From Schistosoma mansoni (taxonomy: Eukaryota; Platyhelminthes; Trematoda; Strigeidida; Schistosomatidae): 64,000 bases of DNA. The position numbers were made by a program, and so were the translations under genes. This document shows, one piece after another, positions 49,019 to 61,911 of the stretch (the first letter of the stretch is position 1; each line of letters begins with the position of its first letter). The stretch covers positions 21,368,422 to 21,432,421 of the forward strand of contig NC_031498.1 in the NCBI RefSeq assembly GCF_000237925.1, written 5' to 3'. Under the pieces are notes generated by a model, which made no database searches, had not been told where the DNA came from, and worked only from the letters and a program-made list of their open reading frames with translations.

Positions 49019-49584
49019 TGATGTGAACAGACAAACAAGAAGCTTTGACAAACCACGAAAGCTATTTTTGGGGACGTCATTTCATTTAATTCAAAGCTTG
49101 TATGACAGCAATATTTGCTTTTGTCCCTAGTCTATTCTACAGATCATAAGCTTTCGTTTGATGTATGATTCAATATCATTAGCCTTTTTTGTTCCAAAGG
49201 TATTGTAATTTAGAGGTAACCTTTTGTACTCTATTTTCTACTCTAATCTCCTAGTCTTGGACATAATTGTATTTTCCTAATTATTGTACGTTGTGGTCGG
49301 GTTAGCCATCTATTTATTCATGTATCTTTTCACACAATCTGAAATCGGATACCAGATCGGAATCGGGAATAAATCAAGTAATGTTTCCGTTGTCTTATCT
49401 ACTCTCTCGCACGTGCCTGTCAGCCAATCAGATGATAGAATAGTTTTCGTCTTTCTACCCCACTTCGAACTCACGCATACTAGTCTTAGGGTTAAGCCAG
49501 TCAGCCTATCGCGTCAAGGTCTTATTCTGTATTAGACAAGTTATCCTTGGCACGAAAGTGGGTAGACAGATCAAGGACGTAACA
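49019..49584. mobile_element. Solo LTR of an LTR retrotransposon
   Basis: A 566-bp block begins TGATGTGAAC and ends CGTAACA. It is flanked by perfect GTTTC five-base duplications (49014-49018 and 49585-49589). AATAAA lies at 49368-49373. It is collinear with 16433-16997 over its whole length, so both came from the same family. There is no internal region or coding capacity. The perfect target duplication suggests a comparatively recent insertion. Confidence 0.87.
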
Positions 49585-51389
49585 GTTTCCACTAGTTGGC
49601 TACTTTCAATGTATAAGAAATTGAATAGATGCACCTGTATATCTCTTACATAGTTTACCGTAGTATTAATAAAATAGTAAATAATCGTATAAAAATTCAA
49701 CAAATCATCATACACCTATTCTCTAATCGAGACAGAGGACGCACGAAAGAAAAGACAAATATACGTACAATAACAGCAGTGTCAACCACCATAACTCAAC
49801 GTGTGAAACGCGAAAATTATTTGAGATTAAACACAAAGTTAAAAAAACAAAAACAAATAGAAGGAAGACAGTATTTTAAATAAACTCATGAATCCTAAGG
49901 GGTTTGCACACACACACACACGCCCAGAACCTTAAGCAAAGAAGTTAATAATTTACAATGATTTTAGAAAATAACGATAACAGGAGATAATTTAAAGCAA
50001 TGTTAACTATTGAATAAATATGTATATATGTACACATGGTGTTCAGAAACATCACAAATCACAAGCGAGGGAGAAAGAACGGAAGAGAGGTGTTGAGATA
50101 AATATATGTAAAAAAAATATACAAAAGAATAAACAAGAGGTATTATATCATCATTTCACAGATACTTTTGTTAAATGTTATCTAAACGAAAATCTAATCA
50201 TGGTTTTCATTTATTGTCCCAAAGAAATAATAGTAAGCAAAAAAAAAATCAATGTTAAACGCCAGGATCATCATCACAGGGAGGGATTAATTAAATCCAA
50301 ATATTTAAAAAAGAAAATAATTAACTCGTACTGAAAAGTTGTTGAAAGAGAGATATACAATAAGAAGGAAATAATATTTGGAAATACTAGTTTAGCACAT
50401 AAATCTATGTAGGATAAGATGATGAAAATTACAACCATATTTTTACAATGATTTGTACGAATCATTTCGAGTAACAGCTAGAAGTGAATCGTAGATTCCA
50501 ATTTAATTTTTGGGTGGTATCACTTGACGAGATGTATCTAAAATAGTGAAAAAAAGCATAAAGATTGTTAAACAATAGTCCCAATTACTAGTCAGAGATT
50601 TAACCGTTGGATAATAGGAGGTTTGTGGCTTAATTAGAAACTCAATTCTATACATGAAATGGTTTTCTGATAACAACTAGTGTTATATATTTTCGCTCTT
50701 AGTGTCGTCGGAATCCCACCAAACACAGTATTAAGTATAGAGATGGACACCATAATTGGATAGATTGTCCGTGTGATCACTTCACATTTCGTGATTAACT
50801 TGGAAGTTGACAGTATAAAATTACTGACAGATTTCAGAAAAGTTACAAACAAAGAATTGGAAAGGTAGCTCAAGGGACAAGAGTACAAGATTGAATACGC
50901 ACGTGAATACTTTCAATCATACCAATTTATATTACATGGTATTTTAAATGGACAACAAAAGCCTGATCAAAAATAAACACGGATCATACCGAATAAAGGA
51001 GATTCTACAATTTAGAGCTCTTTTTGGGCACCACAAATAGAAGATTGAAATAACAGCATCTGACTTTTATCTACAAATAACATTCACTTTTCAAAACTAT
51101 TAAAACATTACAAAACGAAGAAAATTTTGTTTTTGATGAAATTATTTACTTAAGCTGTACAAGATTTGCTACTATATATGGTTGGTTAATCAAAATCGAC
51201 TCATCTAGTCCAAATTTGTATTGACCAATTCTTTAATAAAACACCAGCAAAGATAGTAGAAACTGGCCAGAGTTGATTTATAATGATAATCTACAAATAT
51301 TCTCTACTTTCGATAACTGCGTTTTACGGTCCATAAAGTATAATAAACAGAACTGTTACACAGCATACTTGTCCTTTAATAAGTATACA
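49585..51389. other. AT-rich stretch with a CA microsatellite
   Basis: A short (CA)n run lies near 49907-49921. Several frames of 60-105 codons exist, but they are Lys/Ile/Asn-rich as expected of random AT-rich DNA. No gene is supported. Confidence 0.5.
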
Positions 51390-51394
51390 AACAT

Positions 51395-51940
51395 CTCGTG
51401 TACGCCATAATTGGTGAAAGTTTACAAAGTCAAAGCCAGCTATCTGGGTTCACGCGAACATATCATCAAACACCAATCCACAAGACTTCCAAGATAAGTG
51501 AAGCAATCAACAGACTTAACTACATGATTCTTACCACTGATTCAGGTGTTACCGCAGATAGTCATGAAGGTATGTTTTGCCTTTTAAGAGGGAGAAATAC
51601 GTCAGAAAAGTGCATGGTGATCAGAAATCTCTGCAACTTGACAATCTTAAGCAAATCACTTGACAGGAGGTCAATCCCTGAAATGTAAGACGAGAGTGTT
51701 ATCCTTGAAAGAATGATCAGAACAAGGTTAAGTAGAAATGGGTAAAGTTGGAAACCCTAACGAAAGACACTTGATGTTCCCAAATCTGATGACAATCTCC
51801 ACAAGCTTAGACCCGAGCAACAGCGTTCGAGCAAAAAGCCTTCACAATGCTTGTGTACTTCTTTGGTACAGATTGTAAAAACAAAGACTTTCACAAAGCC
51901 TATCAGTCAATCTAATCGAATATCGCCTTGAAGTCAGTAA
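51395..51940 (-). mobile_element. Old decayed RTE fragment
   Basis: In broken minus-strand frames, SVDCFTYLGSL near 51505-51535 matches the VERVDxFTYLGSLI motif of the RTE at 17560-17600, and VPKKYTSIV near 51850-51870 matches GVPKKYINLI. The order along the strand is correct. Divergence is high, so the copy is old. It lies about 130 nt beyond the stop codon of the PWWP gene and may be part of its 3' UTR. Confidence 0.55.
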
Positions 51941-52067
51941 TAATCTCAAAGGTCTCAGGTTATTTAGAAATAAAAAATAAGTATAGTGATGTTGATAAGC
52001 ACGGAAATACGAAAATAAGGAGTCAGTGGAATAGTGCCGAGCAAGTAAGCATATAGTTAACTTACAG

Positions 52068-55000
52068 TTATAATGTTGAGTATTCAGTAGTAACATAGGA
52101 CACGTTATGCGTTGTAGTTGATGGAACCTTGACATGGCTAGGTTGAAAATAAGCACTTCTACTGGGTACTGATAGGTTTGATACAGTTGATGACGCTAAA
52201 AGAGGTGGAGTTGTTAAACTAGGCAGAACAGTCTGGATTAATGATTGATTATGTGTTGGATAAACTGAAACTGGTTGAGATATTAAACACTCCGTCGAAT
52301 ATGTTGAGGAATTAAATGAATGTGTAAATGAATCGGATGAGTAAACTGGATTACCAAAACTAGACATCGATGACTGTGGGAGAGTAGTTGAAGACGTTCG
52401 AGAGTATGGATGAATACTATCAAATGCTTGAGATGATAGTTCATGATTGTAGGACATATTATCGGAAGAAAGACTGTACAAATCTTCTCGAAGAACATCT
52501 GGATCCTGTTTTAAAGTCTCAGTAATGTAATGATGATTTCCAGTTGATAAGGGAACGTTGACTGAAGCCATTACATCAGGATCAATAATCAGACGACCAG
52601 CATCTTCCTCTTCAGATTCATCTTCAGAAAATGTAGGTATTTCGACTGTGTCGGACAGAATACCTGAAACTTTGAGATCCGGAAATACATGTGGGAATTG
52701 AGTTAGGAGTTCTGAATGTGTAGCACTAAATGTTTTATCAAAGTCTTGTGAATCGGTAGTTGATATATTTGATTCTGGAATAATTTCTGAAGTAAACGGA
52801 CTTTCTGTGTCTTTTGATGAATTTTCAACAATTTGATGTATTTTGTTATCAGTATTTGGGACATCTAAATTTGGTAATGAAGAAATGTTAACTTCATTTT
52901 CAAAAGAATTTTGTGTATTGTTGCTCAAAACTTTAGCACACTTGAGCTTACTTTTTGATTTCGGTTTCGAAAGAATGATTTTTAAACGGACATTAGATTT
53001 AGTATTTGTTAAAGAATCGTACTCTCCTACCAATATCTTTTTATCTTCAGAAGTATTAGGATAAACCTTATTTTTAGTCTGTTGCTTTGATCTACGTTTA
53101 GATATCACATGTAATTTTGACTCTATAGACGCAGTGACTTCCCCGTCCATGTTATTAAGGTTAGTTTGACCTAAGGACGTATTCGAAGAATCAACAACTG
53201 ATGGACATAACACTGAAGCTCCTTGTTCCTTACGACAGACTTTGGTTTTGCTTTTCCTTACTTTGTTATTAGGATATTTACTTTGTTTCGTGGTTGCGTT
53301 CACTTCTTTATCAGGGTTTATGTCAGGAATGGATAATGATGATGCAGTTTGTGAAACCTCCGACTCTTTGGAACCATCAAGAACAGGTATTTCAGATGAC
53401 TGAGATAAAGATTGTTGGTGTACTATACCGCCCGAAAGTTCATGGTCCCAGTCACTTTCACTATCAGTAGAGTGAGTTTCTTGCCTTTTTTCTGCCGCTT
53501 GTTTTGCTTCATTAACTGCCTGGCGAAAAACTCCACGTTTCTTTTTGTTATCAAATCGTTTACAGTGTTCTAAGAAATGAAACAATTTATCACATGGCAT
53601 GTATGACACCTGGTGCCAAGCAAACCAATGAAGACAGGCAGTATAACAAACCTGCTCTGATGTTAAAAGTGGAGATGACTTTTCTTGGGAATCCACGACG
53701 GTGCGTACTTGTTCAGAATTCGGCAAATCATTTTCATTGGCAACCACACGTTGTATGCTAGTAATCTGTGCAGGCCAGTAAGGCCATCCTGAAAGTTTGC
53801 TCCAAACTAGGTCACCTACACGAAAAACAATGCCATCATGTAACTTACAGCGTCTTACTAAAGGACCTGACATTATTAAACTCTCGCATGTAGATCCCTT
53901 CTTTGAAGAACCGGCGGATGGTGACGGTGATGGTGAACGTAAACCATTGCACTGAATGTCTAACTTCAAAGCAGATGGATTCGCATTCGCTATTAAACTA
54001 TTTTGTTCACTCACAACTTTAGAAGCCGAAGTAGCCAATTGTTGATTTGAGCCAGTCTGTAACTTAACAACTTCATAATGTGTCGGTACAGTTTTCGAAC
54101 ACCCAGAAGGTTGTCTATTTCGATTAATTTTAATTTTGATTACAGGAAGGGCAAGACCAGAACTATCACTTGTCGGGGTTAAGCATGGAGACACATGAGA
54201 TGTAGATGCAGACTTTTGGTCAGTTATGTCCAAATATTTTTCAGACTGTGAAGCGTCTCCTGACTCACTGTTACGATTATTTAACGATCCATTAGGCAAC
54301 TTTACCTTAGAAGATACATTGTTATTACTTTTTAAAGCACTTTCGCTTGGACTAACACTAGATCCATCACCCGACCGAATTCGCAGTCGGTTTAAACTAG
54401 GAGATTGTGGATTACATGAGGTAGAGTTATCCGTATCTGTATTATTGGATGAAGATGAAATATGACTTGTGGCAGTGGAACTAGGAATACTGTTTCGCTC
54501 ATCTTGACACCTTCTAGCTCGCGCCTCACGCATCCATCTGTTTTTTGGTTTTTCGTAATCAAAAGCTTTACGTCGACTTTGTGGAGAGAAATTAGTCTCA
54601 CCCATAGGGACCCCAAAATTGTTTGAGGCAGAATTGTGTCCATACGTAGATGTTTTGCAAGTTAACTGTACAGAAGTAGAATACTTTTCCTTAGATGGAC
54701 TCGACAAACGTGGGCTTATACTATTTGGGATATTTTCTTTTTGTGGAAAATCACCATCAAGAGAATCACTAGGTAGAATTTCATCTACCTCTGAACGATC
54801 TTCTAGATCTTTTACAGAACAAGAAGGACCCAGTGAGTCCGAAGTGACAGAAAGTGGGTTCAGCTGAGTACGAGTACGGTATCGAGAATTTTTTCGCACG
54901 CCAAGATTCGTTTTTGAAGATGTTAATGAATTTATTTCTGATTTTTCAGAACCTTTGCGAATAGCGTTTGATTCAACCTTTATTCTGCTATCGCTAATCG

Positions 55001-55987
55001 AGCTAACATTTCCAATCTCTTGTTTGGAAGAGATTCTAGTTTTTTTCCCCAAACGGATAGCGAAATGGAGAGGTGACAGATACATATTGAGCTTTAATTC
55101 GGTTCTTACGAGTTTGTTCCTGAGACGAAAGAGAATCAACAGAATTTGTCTTACCGACTAGGCTTGGAGAAGTAGAGAAATCTTTGGTTTCCTCTGAAAA
55201 GGAGGAAGGTAATGCAGGGTCGGAAGATGAATCCGGATTAACGACAGGTGGTGTTGCGACCAGGACTGTATTACTAACATTATTCGGTTCAGTGAGTTTC
55301 TGAGAACTTAGTTTAATCCTCTTCAGCTTTTGCTTATCGGGAACATCGACTTTCCGTTTCTTCGACATGACTAGTTTTGGTTCTAATGACTCTGGAGTTT
55401 TAGTTGACTGTTCAGAAATAAAATGCTTTTTAGATTTTGATCGTATATCAGAACTAGAATCAATTTCTGATTTTGACGAATCATCCACGTTTATCTTCAT
55501 TTCTTCATTTAGTTTAGGGATGATTGGTGGAGTGACGTGTCGAATAGACTGAGAATTTCCATTGAGTATCGCGGGTGTTATTTGGTCAGAAATGTTGCTT
55601 TTGGGAAGGTAATGACTTACTTCGTTGTCTGAACTTAGGGCAGATGAATCACAAGTGCGACGATCTATCAGATCGGTGAGGAAGGAAGAGGAAAGTTCCG
55701 TACCATGTTCTTCTAAATGGAATGCTTTTTTACATTTTCGACAAACAAATCGCCGAGGTCGTAATATTCGTGACAATTGTGGAGCTGGTTGGTTTCGATG
55801 ACTTCGTTTTGTTGGATCAGGTTGGAAGACATTTAAATTTGAAGGTTGACCTTCCAATTTGTAGGAATAACGTTCTGTTGAACAAGGGATAGTTTTGAGA
55901 TTTATCCCTGATGTTGTTGCACTTAGAGGAGGCCAAAATGGTGCACTAGTTATTCTTTCTAAATTTGTACCATATTCATTGAATTTC
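52068..55987 (-). CDS. PWWP-domain nuclear protein (PWWP2-like), 5' exons missing
   Basis: Two exons are read, 55987-55110 and 55018-52068, giving 1275 residues. The upstream exon starts after a T-rich tract ending GTAG, so earlier exons must exist. Features in order: FVCRKCKKAF (a CxxC pair), Lys-rich patches (KKRKVDVPDKQKLKRIK), VIKIKINRNR, then a PWWP domain with VGDLVWSKLSGWPYWPAQIT, a Cys-rich insert, LHWFAWHQVSYMP and LFHFLEH, ending KKKRGVFRQAVNEAKQAAE, the helical end of this domain. PWWP domains read methylated histone H3 tails and bind DNA. The order and the VIKI motif recall PWWP2A/B, but here about 460 Ser/Thr-rich residues follow the domain. The intron (55109-55019, GTAAGA donor, 91 nt) is inferred because the two frames overlap and this choice keeps the phase; other AG sites are possible. 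PWWP is firm; orthology is tentative. Confidence 0.85.
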
Positions 55988-58345
55988 CTACAAAAAAAAA
56001 AACAAAACTCCGGATTTCAACTTCAGTCAAATTATTTAAATTTTGAGAATTTCATCCACTAGATTTCACTATGAAAACAATAACGTGTATGATAATAAGA
56101 ATATACTACATTTTGAAGCCTCACTGAATAAAATATGGTTAATCACTAATATCTATAACGAGTCTTAGTATTGTGGAATTAAAACTTAACACACTACGCA
56201 CTTAATTGTTACAGTGATTCATGTTTACAGCGTGCAATAATTTCTCGACTTTTCCTACTAGTAAGAGCAACCCAGTCAATGACATTAGATTACTGTCATA
56301 ATTCCCAACATCTACAAGATAGTACATATTCATGTGTATTTTTTAAACTTACTTTTAATATTTAGGAATCTTTTTCATTTGAGACATCGTTTGTCCCGTG
56401 GGCTTGGAGTGTGACTAATCAATCCCAGTGGTTATTTATTCTAATCTTATCTATGAAGTTCATTTTACATTTCTAACAAGAAACTCATTTTACTGTTCAC
56501 ATAAAAATACTTGTGAAAAATTCTGTGAATGATTTTCCCTAAAGTGAGACCTTATCTGCAGAATTCTTATCTTTACACATACAATTCATCGTCATTACAT
56601 GTCCCAATCAAAGCACCTACCGAACACGAGTGAAATATTGATTTTATGAACTTCACTTTTGCAAAGAAACCGTTTCTTGGAATGCCGACTCCACATCAAA
56701 GAGGGCACTCAAATGTTTACGAAATAAATACTGAGCTATACCTAAAAAGTGGAAGCATGAGATAACATACACATGGTCGAATAACATAGGTTGACTGAGT
56801 CATAACTATCAACCAAAAAACTATTGTTTTACACCAGAATAAAATAGGGTCCAATTAAAAACCTTAGGCACAACAGGGAGTTTACAATGACGAAGATGAA
56901 TCTACGGTGTACAATCTCCCTGGTCAATGATAGACTGTTCTATTTCCAAATGATATACCTTTAATAAATTTTCCCTTTGAGTGGTGTAATATATTAGATG
57001 AGCTTGTTTATACACAAACTTTCATGACGTTTAATCTAGCGACTCATCAGGAGTAGAGTAGTATTATTTATTAAGTTGAAACTTAATTTGTTTTATTGAT
57101 AAAAAGCGTGAAACATAAAACAAAACTTAAGACACTACACTTTATCGACAGGTGCATATGAACGAAGACAGTGTAATAAATGGAGTAAAGGAGACGAAAC
57201 GTAGTACTACTTAGTTCACTTATATCAATTATAGTGTAGGTGACACGTTCTACTGAACATCAAATTTGGATGTAGTGCTGCTCAATAGTGCTAATTCATG
57301 GCTATAAAATGTTACAAAAATTGTAGTATTTATGTGGGTTACGTATGTTTTAAAAGTGAGGTATAACTGATGCATGATGGGACAACCGGGTAGAAGGTAA
57401 AGAAGTTAGATGAGAAATACCAAGGAAGGTGACAAGCCCCACTGCAAACATTCACCGACTAAAGTGGTTGGAACTTGTTATAAAGGATTAGTCATTACCA
57501 ATCTCCACATGCTATTTAAACTAGCGTTGGAGAAAAACTAATAACCTACCAGGCTATTAAATTGGTTCATGAAGAAGTCACTGATAATAATATCGTGTAT
57601 TTAGTCAGTAGCTGAGGTAAGATCACTAGGCCAAAAGTGAACCAATAAGATAGAAAAAAACAGAAACCAACAAGAGCTGTAATTCATTAAGATCATCCTG
57701 ACATCCAGCGGAAGTCCCGCAGAATTGCTAATCAGTGATTTCCAATAACGTATGTTATTCTCTTACCGTAAAATCCAAATAAGCTAGCAGAATAATTAGC
57801 GACTGAAACGTTCCTGATCCACCTTCAGTCAGATAGCGTGGAAACAACAATCGAAGTCAAATATGCATGTGGGGAAATATTAGTAAGAAGTAGTGTGAAG
57901 GCAGGATATCAGACATTCAATTGCAAAACATTGCAAGACATTTCTACAAATAATGTTAAACATCCAAATGTGCAAAAATTAAGACATCATTTATCAACGA
58001 TTCTGTTGTTTGATGTTTTGGAAAGTTTATAACTTAGTTGTCCGTATTAAAATATACTTTAAATGAATCCATTTGGGTAACTTTGCAGTATTTTATACAT
58101 TTTCTAGTACACAAACTCACTATTGGGTACTACAACAAATGTTCGTTTGACTAACATGACACATAAACACAGCCTCGTACACCAATACCACTATAGATAT
58201 AGATAAATAGAACTTGATCATTAGCTTCAGGTGACGTCCTTAACACAACACATTTATCTTTGGATTAGTAAGAGTTGATATTTAACTATATTACTATTAA
58301 TAGACAAAATGATAATAAGCAAGAAAATATTAAAAGACCCACAAA
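55988..58345. other. Upstream intron or intergenic DNA of the PWWP gene
   Basis: A run of 12 A (plus strand) at about 55991-56002 is the pyrimidine tract of the PWWP acceptor. No upstream exon could be recognised. A CTGATGAGTC at 57050-57041 (minus) lacks the rest of a hammerhead. Confidence 0.45.
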
Positions 58346-58349
58346 TCAT

Positions 58350-58660
58350 TGTCGTACACAACGTAGAACCTGACACATGCGTGTCGATTTAAGTTGCCTT
58401 GCTACATCAGCACAGAAAGAAAATTAGTTCAAGACAAATCCCAAAGTAGTAGAAGTAGTAACAGCACCGGTAGTAAAAAAAGAAAGGTACAGGGAGGTTT
58501 CAGGACTCAGGTTCTAGAGGAAGACGAGGAGTGAATGTAACTCTACTAATGCGAACCATGTCACACAAAGTATCAAACCAATCGTTACGACAATAGCCTA
58601 GACCCCAACCAGGTACTCTACACACATTGATATGGCTTAAACCTACAAAAATTAGTTACC
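58350..58660 (-). mobile_element. RTE 3'-end fragment (C-terminal codons plus 3' UTR)
   Basis: The minus strand reads CRVPGWGLG, then WFDTLCDM, like the CRLPGWGPRD and WLETLSDMA end of SR2-related RTE proteins. A 3' UTR with CAGCACAGAAAG and CGTAGAACCTG follows, like 5571-5740. It is a 5'-truncated copy. Confidence 0.6.
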
Positions 58661-60533
58661 ACGGTTTTGTCCATGCATTTAAGACAATAAACCACATCCA
58701 TTTAAAGCTGGATCTCCCGAGTACTAAGTGAACATTAAATTCAACCAATATCATCATTTCCAGACACAAAACAAATCAGTATATTCATGGTATCCTCATG
58801 AAGACTAAATAGATTATTGAGGTACATGGTTTATCTAATATAGATTGGTAAATAAACTGGTCATGATAAGCACTAGTTTTTAGCAAAAATATTGGATGAA
58901 GATTCAGGAAGTCAACATCTTTTTAAATTATTGTATATGGAATACTTCCAGAAACTGTGGCAGGACTGGAGTGATAATTTTCTCCAATCTAGTAGCAGGA
59001 TTAAATGAAATTTGTCTTAAAGGAAATAAATACGACCTTCAAGTAAATATATACGGTCAATACAATGAAATGAAAGGTTTATTGAATATGAATCATATTT
59101 GCTTAAGTTGGATTTGAAATCGACCAATATTTTGAAATGATTGATAGAAATAAGATTAGATCAAAATTGTAATCGATTTTTTAACACAGAATTGTCAGTT
59201 TCAAATCGAATAAGGCAGCCGGGGATGGAATGTAGAGTTAACGCCTATCAAAGGGTTCTTTGATAAAAAGTGGGACATTAACTTTAGAATTATTTTTGCT
59301 AACCAATACATATACTAATACCACATCCACGAGATAGTCGTTGATCGGATAATAAACCAAACAATGTTGATGAACAAATACGTGTGACCATCACTTTCTG
59401 AGAATCTCGGAAACATTATTGTGCTAAACTCATTGATTCTCAAGTCTTACTTTACTTTCTTGGTAACTGCTAAGTGCTTGTCGTTTATTTTTCTCGTTGA
59501 TCTCTCCCACCAGCAGAATCGTTTGAAGTTTCGCAGCTACTCTAGAAAGGTACATGTTTAGATTAATTAAACTAGAAAAACACTATTGCAAGAAGTGGCG
59601 AGTTCAAAATACCTACACAAATTGAGAATAAAGTGATTTAAAGGAACCAGGTAACTAGTTGTACGTCATTGGTAAGAAGCAAAAGTACCCACCTCATATC
59701 AAAGCATAGTGCATATAACATCCCATTACTTAGAATAGTGATCGTATTGTGACTTGATCGATAAACACTAAAGACTAGACAAACATGACATCGGGTGTCA
59801 TCTAATAATTACTAAAATTAATGTTATTCACCCTTCGTTTGATTACGATAAATATCATAGAATGATTGTGAACTGGTTATTTTCGTATTTCTGAGCTAAA
59901 CTTTTATATTCTCACCAATTATACTCATTGGTGTCTTCAAATAACATAGGGCTTTTGAAATTATCTTGGAGAGATGGATTAATCACAAAAGTAAACTGAC
60001 TTTCACCCAACGAATCCCAAGTACGGATTCTGCTCTAGTTAGTTTAATCAATCAAGAACATTCCCTAACACTCAAGAAAAATTGTGGTTCAAAACCAAGT
60101 ACACAAACCTATCTTTGATACAAAAAAGTTATATAGTGAGAATATATATTACCAAAGTAGATCAACTCATCGTATCATCACATCTAAAATATAGATAATA
60201 GTAGTGATTGGATTAAAATTCTACATATCTAAGATGTCCTATGACTTTCAGAGGACATTTCTATGCAATTATGATACCTACAACATAATAACGAAAATAT
60301 GAATGAGGCAAAATGATATAGACCAGAGTTAAGTACATATCCATCCTTGAAATCTAACGGTGAAAGAAGGAAAAGATACTATACCCAATATTACTTAGAT
60401 AAAAGCAACGGTAGTGTTCAAGAAATTAAAATTATTCTTTCTCAGCTAACAGGAGACCAATATTTATTTAGCAGCATTCGGAAAATACGTGGTGGATGAA
60501 ATGACTGATAATTAGAGTAGACGCATTTACTCT
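58661..60533. other. AT-rich stretch, nothing recognised
   Basis: No gene, RNA gene or familiar repeat was seen. Confidence 0.5.
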
Positions 60534-60608
60534 TTACCTCAGAATACCTACACTTTTAGTCCACAAACAGAAGCCAGCACTTTGCAGCTTTCTTTCATAC
60601 CACAACGC

Positions 60609-61131
60609 CACGCCCCAAAAAGCCCTGGTACGGCCGAGAGTGGGGAGAGTCCGCTCTCCCTCTCGAAATGCTCTCACATGGCCACGCGAATATATAGCCT
60701 CTGCCAGGGAAGTCCTACTCACTGCCTTCTCGTGGCGAGGGTGTGGTTTGCGAAATTGAGAGGACGGAGAACGAATGTCCGGCGCTTTGACCGGGTTGGT
60801 GGACGCGGAAAGTTCACCTAGGGGAGTTGGAAAACCCTGATTCCAAACCAATGGTGCACATGGGCTCCAGGATACTGAGGGAGCAAATAGCGTATGAACC
60901 ATTGTTGGTCACCGACTACCATGGGACTGTATCTCCTCATGATGCTCCACTGCCTTGTGGATCAGATCTCTAGGTCAAAGGCTCCGGATATGGCTACCTA
61001 AGAAAACAATCTGCCCCGGTCTGGGTACCCGGGCAGCATTCCAGCCCTCACACAATTAAAATGACTTATGTGGCACACATCTATTCGGTGCCTCCTTATA
61101 CCAATATTTATGTGTTTAAATAAAATAAAAT
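60609..61131 (+). repeat. SINE-like repeat R1, copy d
   Basis: This is the forward orientation of the family, starting near CCCTGGTACGGCCGAGAG and ending GTGTTTAAATAAAATAAAA at about 61131. It is nearly full length and very close to copy c. The A-rich tail directly abuts another repeat block (61132-61440). No clear target duplication was found. Confidence 0.8.
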
Positions 61132-61440
61132 AGTGACCTGTGAGCGTGACTGCAGACCCAAGGGATAAGTGCTTGAGGTCGGTCACACACGACCTTTTTG
61201 TGGGTAATCTTTGTGTTACCTCCGTACTTGTTGGGACCTTACCGTCAGAGACGGATATCCTTGTGACAAGGCGAGGTGTGCATTTTTAGGGTCGACCTAT
61301 TCTAACCCCGCCCCTCCTTGTGGGAAGGCAGCACTGCTGTTATGCTGGTTGTCTGAAGGAAACACCTTATTGTCGTGACACCTCTGTACAAACAACAGTA
61401 CGACTTCGCCTTAGCTTTGTTCAATTTCACTTCGTAACAG
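61132..61440. repeat. GC-richer repeat block between R1 and the SR2-like fragment
   Basis: This segment is GC-richer than the flanks and does not match the SR2-like copy at 1-737, although SR2 homology resumes at about 61441. It may be a second non-autonomous insertion joined to R1, or a rearranged end. No coding frame is supported across it. Confidence 0.4.
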
Positions 61441-61885
61441 CGTTCGTTCATGGTCAAACTCACGGTCACCCGGAGTAGAACGACGGGTTTTGATGAGTTG
61501 TAAGAAGAAACCCAGTGCTTATAAGCGGGACGTTCTGCGAAGCCGCAAGCGGCTTTACTCGCCATTTTCATGGTGTCATGGGGTTGCAACCAATCCTCAT
61601 TTATACTTTTCGGTGGGATGGTAGCTAGCCTAGAAGCTAGCTCGGTTCGATTCTTACTTGCAACAGAAGTTGCAACCGATTTACTGACATCAATCCATTT
61701 AGGACGATCAATTAGTCGGCCACTGAAAAGTAAGGTAAGATTTGCGCACACCAGGGCATGATCAGAGTCCAGATAGGTACTCCAAAAGGAGTGGCAGTCT
61801 TGTACACAACCACGCCAGCGGTAGTTGATCGCGATGTGATCAATCTGAGTCCAGGCTTGTGATACAGAGGGAGGACACCAGGTAG
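61441..61885 (-). mobile_element. SR2-like RTE LINE fragment (end of endonuclease and linker)
   Basis: The minus strand gives WTQIDHIAINYRWRGCVQDC, then STYLDSDHALVCANL (the end of the endonuclease with its catalytic SDH), then RPKWIDVSK, LASRLATIPPKSI and KMASKAACGFAERP. The last block matches 600-720. The 5' junction lies in front of a (TA)n run at 61896-61911. Confidence 0.8.
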
Positions 61886-61911
61886 CACATCGGTGATTAT
61901 ATATATATATA

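Noticed and set aside
50020-50334. 104-codon Lys-rich frame
   Set aside because: Composition is that of random AT-rich DNA; no domain, splice context or start support.
57041-57050. CTGATGAGTC on the minus strand, like a hammerhead core
   Set aside because: No GAAA follows a pairing stem II at the right distance and no stem I partner is seen; the second core half is absent.
61896-61911. (TA)n run
   Set aside because: Simple microsatellite next to a truncated LINE junction; no further structure.
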